From the NCBI GenBank assembly GCA_964200075.2, contig CAXNAA020000235.1, forward strand, positions 1-23,976: 23,976 nucleotides of DNA. Direction: 5' to 3'. The position numbers and the translations under genes were made by a program. Of the stretch, positions 23,415-23,976 are shown one piece after another. This DNA is from Sphacelaria rigidula. Taxonomy: Eukaryota; Phaeophyceae; Sphacelariales. Positions within the stretch are counted from its first letter, which is position 1. Every line of letters starts with the position of its first letter. The notes beneath the pieces are model-generated. The model saw nothing but the letters and a program-made list of their open reading frames with translations, ran no database searches and had not been told where the DNA came from.

Positions 23415-23976
23415 ATCATAGCTTGGTCCGGCGAACACCCGGTGCGTTCCGTCCAGGCTCTGTAGGGGTGCGAGGTAAATAGTTTTGTGACAACAGCATG
23501 CGACATCATGAGTGCACCCATCGTGGTGCCTTAGGTTGGGCGGTATGATGTTGAGACTGACATCAAAACCCCTACATTTTCCCACTTTCCAAGAGTAATA
23601 GAAGAGGGACACCCGCGACCCTCCGTCTCCTCTCCCCTTTTTCATGAAGGCTGTTTTGGAAATGTAATGAGTCATTGTCCACAATTCGAGTTGTGGTTTT
23701 ATTTTTTGGATCATACAGAGCAATTGTCGCTCAAAAGTTGTCCGTGGATTCCGCCTTCCCCTTGTACGCGTGCAAGATCATGAGTATCGCCCGCCCCCCC
23801 GTCTTATCCTCCGTCTCGAAAGGGATGCGTGGTCAATTGTCAAACGATTTATTATGATTATTTTCGCACATTAGTCCGATCTCGCCAACCCGTGGTTCCA
23901 ATACCGTCCCTGCTATTCCTTACCAGACACATTACCAAAATAAAGAAAAAAAAAAAAAGAGCAACGCCACGAAAAC
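23415..23976. other. right end of the window, no recognised gene
   Basis: Open frames are short and none resembles a known protein. The end is A-rich (AAATAAAG then a run of A at about 23946-23957), which could be an old retroelement tail or chance. Confidence 0.45.

Noticed and set aside
23215-23723. Open frames crossing the N block and poly-C tracts
   Set aside because: They encode only Pro or Gly homopolymers and pass through unknown bases.

Overview
The window is nuclear DNA of an intron-rich eukaryote. Evidence: GT..AG introns of about 55 bp to 5.9 kb that join exons in phase, long non-coding stretches full of diverged repeats, microsatellites, telomere-like TTAGGG tracts, and an assembly gap between poly-C runs. 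Intron style, repeat load and the look of the proteins suggest a stramenopile, possibly a brown alga. That placement is inference and no marker gene confirms it.

Two genes are well supported and point away from each other around 7.6-8.25 kb. On the minus strand is the 5' part of a WD40-repeat gene of WDR89 type: exon 7090-7623, then about 1019-1151, the rest lying beyond the left edge. On the plus strand is an alpha/beta-hydrolase (lipase-like) gene with a signal-anchor N-terminus in exon 1 (8246-8506), a Ser-Asp-His triad spread over exons between 14436 and 16407, and further exons to about 17257. The last exon then runs in phase into a 946-codon open frame (17317-20157) encoding an acidic, presumably disordered region with 12 tryptophan-rich motifs, four of them in a perfect 177-bp tandem array. 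Whether hydrolase and Trp-rich region form one protein of about 1,320 residues or two adjacent genes is the main open question.

Both genes have a first visible intron of almost equal size (5,938 and 5,929 bp). These introns hold most of the repeats: a SINE-like family with a tRNA-like head (about 1480-1750, 12022-12378, 22134-22274), a 200-bp dispersed repeat carrying telomere-like motifs (about 6775-6975 and 10796-10980), a diverged AT-rich repeat block (5780-6720), and a decayed plus-strand coding relic (3920-4740).

Two directly oriented copies of a long foldback element (13158-14021 and 20817-22120) flank all downstream exons of the hydrolase gene. The better copy has 17-bp terminal inverted repeats bordered by TA and a 268-bp internal palindrome. 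The inner arms differ in sequence between copies, yet pair within each copy. To the right lie a 55/49-bp minisatellite (22503-22860), poly-C tracts with a 9-N gap (23271-23414), and about 560 bp with no recognisable gene.
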